A DNA stretch of 56,095 bases, taken from positions 1 to 56,095 of the forward strand of contig JAKLJY010000050.1 of assembly GCA_023150895.1 (NCBI GenBank), in the 5' to 3' direction. Positions 53,109 through 56,095 of this stretch are shown in pieces. Each line of letters opens with the position of its first letter. The stretch's first letter is position 1. Under the pieces are notes generated by a model that saw only the letters and a program-made list of their open reading frames with translations, did not search any database and was not told where the DNA came from. Origin of the DNA: Myxococcota bacterium (GTDB lineage: Bacteria; Myxococcota_A; Bradymonadia; UBA7976; UBA1532). Position numbers and translations under genes: made by a program.

Positions 53109-56095
53109 ATGCACATGTACCGGCAGGCGCTCGTCGCCGCGATGGGCGGATTGTTCTGCGCCTGCAGCGCGGACGCGCTCTCGAGTGGGGGCGCCCAGGA
53201 CGCCGCCACGGATCCCAACGGTCCCGACGCCCGCGTTCAGGACGCCTTCGTCCAACCGGACGCCATCGTGCGCCCCGATGCCGAGATGCTCGGGGCGTTC
53301 GGCACGATCTGCAACGAAGGGACCGAGTGCGAGTCCGGCTACTGCATCGACTCGCCGTCGGGCGAGAAGATCTGCACGCGCACCTGCGGCGGTGACTGCC
53401 CGGCCGGCTTCGAGTGCGCGCCGATCTCCAACGGCGGCGCCGACCGCACGTTCGTCTGCCTCTACGACCGCCCCGAGCTCTGCAAGCGGTGCGAGTCGGA
53501 CCTCGACTGCGACGACAACGAGGACCTCTGCCTGAGCATCGGCAACGGCAAGTACTGCGGCGAGGACTGCTCCGGCGACGGCTACTGCCCCGACGGGTAC
53601 GAGTGCATCGACATCACCGGCGAGGGCGACGCGGGGGTCTCCGCGCGGCAGTGCGTGCCCGCCAACAGCGCCCCCTGCCTGCCCTGCCGGGACGAAGACG
53701 GCGACGGCTTCGGCGACGGCGAGGACTGCCGCGGCTTCGATTGCGACGACGACGATCCGCAGAGCTACGAGGGCGCACCCGAGCTTTGCGACGGCAAGGA
53801 CAACAACTGCAACTCGATGACCGACGAGGTCAATCTGCTCGAAGAGGCGCCCGCCGGGCAGACGTGCCTCGCCCAGGGCGTCTGCCGCGGCGCGCGGGTG
53901 ACGTGCATCGACGGCGATTGGGCCTGCGACTACCCGGCGAGCTTCGAGGGCGACGTCGAGCGCACGTGCGACGGCCTCGACAACGACTGCGACGGCACCC
54001 CGGACGACGACATCAACCTGATGACCGATCCGGCCAACTGCGGGCGTTGCGCCAACGCCTGCACGTACCCCAACGCCGCGGGCGTCTGCGACGGCGGGGC
54101 CTGCCGCCTCGGCGACTGCGCCGCGGGCTGGCACAACATCAACAACGACAACGGCGACGGCTGCGAGTACGCCTGCATCGTCAGCGCCGGCGGCGTCGAG
54201 GTCTGCGACAACATCGACAACGACTGCGACGGCCGTGGCGACGAGGACTTCGACACCACGACCGATCCGCAGAACTGCGGCGCCTGCAATCGCGTCTGCG
54301 CGCTCGATCACGCCGAGCCGGCCTGCGTCGGCGGCGCCTGCGCCATCGGCATCTGCGAGGCCGGCTGGGTCGACCGCGACGCCGACCCGCGCAACGGCTG
54401 CGAGTTCGAGTGCGTGTTCTCCAACGGCGGGGTCGAAATCTGCGACGAGATCGACAACGACTGCGACGGCGTCGTCGACGACGGCTTCGACACGCAGTCG
54501 AGCCTCGAGCACTGCGGCGGCTGCAACCAGCCCTGCGCGTTCCGCAACGCCGGCGCGGTCTGCGACCGGGGTGAGTGCACGCTGGCAATGTGCGCCGACG
54601 GCTTCTACAACCCCGACGAGGACCAGGCCAACGGCTGTGAATACCAGTGCGTCGTCACGCGCGGCGGGGTCGAGTTCTGCGACTTCGTGGACAACGACTG
54701 TGACGGGCGAATCGACGAGGAGACGGACCTCACCAGCGACGCGGAGAACTGCGGCGGGTGCGGGCGCTCCTGCCTGAACCTCTTCCCGAGCGCGGTGGGC
54801 GCCTGTGCCGCCGCCACCTGCACCATGGCGGCCTGCAACGAGAACTACTGGGACGTCAACGCCAGCCCCATCGACGGCTGCGAGTACCCCTGCACGCCGA
54901 GCAATGGCGGCGTCGAGTCCTGCGACCTCGTCGACAACGACTGCGACGGGACGCCGGACGAGGACTTCGACCTTTTGACCAACGTCGAACACTGCGGCGC
55001 CTGCGGCCGGGCCTGCGTGCTCGACCACGCGTCGGCCCGCTGCGCCGGCGGCAGCTGTTTCATCGCCGAGTGCGCCGATGGCTTCTACGATGTGGACGGC
55101 GACGCGGCCAACGGCTGCGAATACGCCTGCACGGCGGACAACGGCGGCCTCGAGGCCTGCGATGGCCGCGACAACGACTGCGACGGGCAGATCGACGAGG
55201 ACTTCGACTTCCAGAGCAGCCCGGAGAACTGCGGGCGGTGCGGCAATGCCTGCGTCTTCGGCGGCGGTCAGGGCATCTGCGTCGGCGGCAACTGCCAGCT
55301 CTCGGGCTGCGCCGCGGGCTTCTACGACCTCGACGGCCGGCCGGACAACGGCTGCGAGTATGCCTGCAACTTCGCCTCCGACGTCGACCTGCCCGACTGG
55401 GACGGCGTCGACGCCAACTGCGACGGCATCGACGGCAACGTGAACCTCGCCGTCTTCGTCTCGACGACGGGCAACAATGCCAATCCGGGGACCCGCGACC
55501 GCCCCGTGCAGACCATCGGCGCCGGCATCGCCCTCGCGGCGCGACAGTTCCGCAGTCAGGTGCTGGTCGCCGCCGGCACCTACACCGAAACCGTGACGCT
55601 CGCCGAAGGCATCCACGTCTTCGGCGGGTATCGCCACGACCTCGGCTGGAGCCGGGTGGCCGACCCCGGCGCGACCCGGGTCGACGGCCAGCCCATCGCC
55701 CTGCGCGCGCTCGACATCGACCAGGAGACGTGGGTGCAGAACTTCACCTTCGTCGGAGCCAACGCCAGCGGCGCCGGTCAGACGTCCTATGCGGCCTACG
55801 TCCGGGACGTCGCCGATTCGACGCTGATCCTGTCCCACAACATCATCCGGGCCGGAAACGGCGCCGACGGCACGAACGGCGACGCCGGCGGCGCCGGCAG
55901 CAACGGCAGCGTGGGCGGTGGGGGCGCGACGGGTGGCGACGGTACGAGCAACGGCGGCGACGGGGGCTTCGGCGGCGGGTCGGCCTGCAACCCCGGCGGA
56001 CGCGGCGGACGCGGCGGCCACAACGGCGCCAACAGCGAGAGCGGCGCCCCCGGCGGCGGCGGCACCCCGGGTGGCGTCGGCGTCGGCACGGGCTG
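53109..56095 (+). CDS. MopE-repeat/DUF1565 surface lipoprotein (incomplete at right edge)
   Basis: At least 995 residues are in the window. The start ATG at 53109 follows GAGGGAG; a second ATG is at 53115. A signal ending near LFCAC suggests a lipoprotein. Residues about 60-215 are Cys-rich. Then eight MopE-like repeats (about 220-770) each contain C-D-x-x-D-N-D-C-D-G-x-x-D-E/D followed by CG.C...C, thought to bind metal. From about 775 there is a DUF1565-type right-handed beta-helix (FVSTTGNNANPGTRDRPVQT, GIHVFGGYR). The last 100 residues become a Gly/Asn/Asp repeat (NGDAGGAGSNGSVGGGG) at the edge. It is probably a large exposed surface protein; no enzyme motif was found. Confidence 0.82.
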   Translation, partial: MHMYRQALVAAMGGLFCACSADALSSGGAQDAATDPNGPDARVQDAFVQPDAIVRPDAEMLGAFGTICNEGTECESGYCIDSPSGEKICTRTCGGDCPAGFECAPISNGGADRTFVCLYDRPELCKRCESDLDCDDNEDLCLSIGNGKYCGEDCSGDGYCPDGYECIDITGEGDAGVSARQCVPANSAPCLPCRDEDGDGFGDGEDCRGFDCDDDDPQSYEGAPELCDGKDNNCNSMTDEVNLLEEAPAGQTCLAQGVCRGARVTCIDGDWACDYPASFEGDVERTCDGLDNDCDGTPDDDINLMTDPANCGRCANACTYPNAAGVCDGGACRLGDCAAGWHNINNDNGDGCEYACIVSAGGVEVCDNIDNDCDGRGDEDFDTTTDPQNCGACNRVCALDHAEPACVGGACAIGICEAGWVDRDADPRNGCEFECVFSNGGVEICDEIDNDCDGVVDDGFDTQSSLEHCGGCNQPCAFRNAGAVCDRGECTLAMCADGFYNPDEDQANGCEYQCVVTRGGVEFCDFVDNDCDGRIDEETDLTSDAENCGGCGRSCLNLFPSAVGACAAATCTMAACNENYWDVNASPIDGCEYPCTPSNGGVESCDLVDNDCDGTPDEDFDLLTNVEHCGACGRACVLDHASARCAGGSCFIAECADGFYDVDGDAANGCEYACTADNGGLEACDGRDNDCDGQIDEDFDFQSSPENCGRCGNACVFGGGQGICVGGNCQLSGCAAGFYDLDGRPDNGCEYACNFASDVDLPDWDGVDANCDGIDGNVNLAVFVSTTGNNANPGTRDRPVQTIGAGIALAARQFRSQVLVAAGTYTETVTLAEGIHVFGGYRHDLGWSRVADPGATRVDGQPIALRALDIDQETWVQNFTFVGANASGAGQTSYAAYVRDVADSTLILSHNIIRAGNGADGTNGDAGGAGSNGSVGGGGATGGDGTSNGGDGGFGGGSACNPGGRGGRGGHNGANSESGAPGGGGTPGGVGVGTG

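Noticed and set aside
52902..56021. A 1039-codon minus-strand frame opposite the MopE-repeat gene
   Set aside because: Its Val/Ala/Asp-rich repeats are the complement of the MopE repeats; signal peptide and Cys pattern support the plus strand.

Overview
This is a very GC-rich chromosomal window that reads as an environmental Myxococcota-type bacterium (the former Deltaproteobacteria). The evidence is MopE-like Asn-Asp-Cys-Asp-Gly repeat proteins, several lipoproteins with Gly-rich or Pro/Asp-rich linkers after the lipobox, a myxobacterial-style sensory/regulatory mix (HDOD, dual cNMP, HTH) and a good sigma-54 promoter candidate. No rRNA, tRNA, CRISPR array, IS element or integrase was seen. 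The phylum call is an inference.

Layout. 1-1.5 kb: start of a Gly-rich lipoprotein running off the left edge, a GNAT acetyltransferase and a Tat-like NHL-repeat protein. 1.5-3.1 kb: three tandem phage tail-collar (MdpB-type) proteins. 3.1-7.1 kb: ABC permease, ABC ATPase, class-III aminotransferase, and an unknown P-loop protein. 7.3-11.3 kb: Uma2-family protein, AlkD-like glycosylase, MscS channel, and a ferritin-like-domain lipoprotein. 11.3-22.2 kb: AcpS and a 3472-residue type I fatty acid synthase with the mycobacterial domain order AT-ER-DH-MPT-ACP-KR-KS. 22.3-23.7 kb: hemerythrin and a small-protein/nucleotidyltransferase pair.

23.8-29.5 kb is a tight five-gene redox operon behind a sigma-54-like promoter: a monoheme cytochrome fused to an outer-membrane barrel (Cyc2-like layout), a cupredoxin, a Rieske protein, a b6-like cytochrome b and an octaheme cytochrome c. 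The order suggests an electron path from the outer membrane through the periplasm to a quinol complex. 29.5-32.6 kb: sirtuin, PHA-system protein, BtpA and M28 peptidase. 32.6-39.4 kb (minus strand): a Flp-prepilin/L,D-transpeptidase-like fusion, an esterase lipoprotein, a small membrane protein, a response regulator-HDOD protein, a large lipoprotein and an HTH regulator. A small duplicated remnant of the large lipoprotein's C-terminus also lies here. 39.5-42.7 kb: a 2OG-Fe(II) oxygenase and an outer-membrane-like protein.

42.7-48.9 kb looks like a defence island: an AbiEi/AbiEii type IV toxin-antitoxin pair with its operator, bracketed by a degenerate direct repeat; a decayed AAA-DUF4143 gene; and an 1101-residue protein with an N-terminal HEPN ribonuclease motif, a NACHT/STAND-type P-loop NTPase and C-terminal Sel1 repeats. 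49-52.9 kb: CysS, a dual cyclic-nucleotide-binding protein and a zinc-ribbon membrane protein. The right edge is an incomplete MopE-repeat/DUF1565 surface lipoprotein.

The best candidates for something new are the redox operon, the HEPN-NTPase-Sel1 protein, the type I FAS in a non-actinobacterial setting and the pilin/L,D-transpeptidase fusion.
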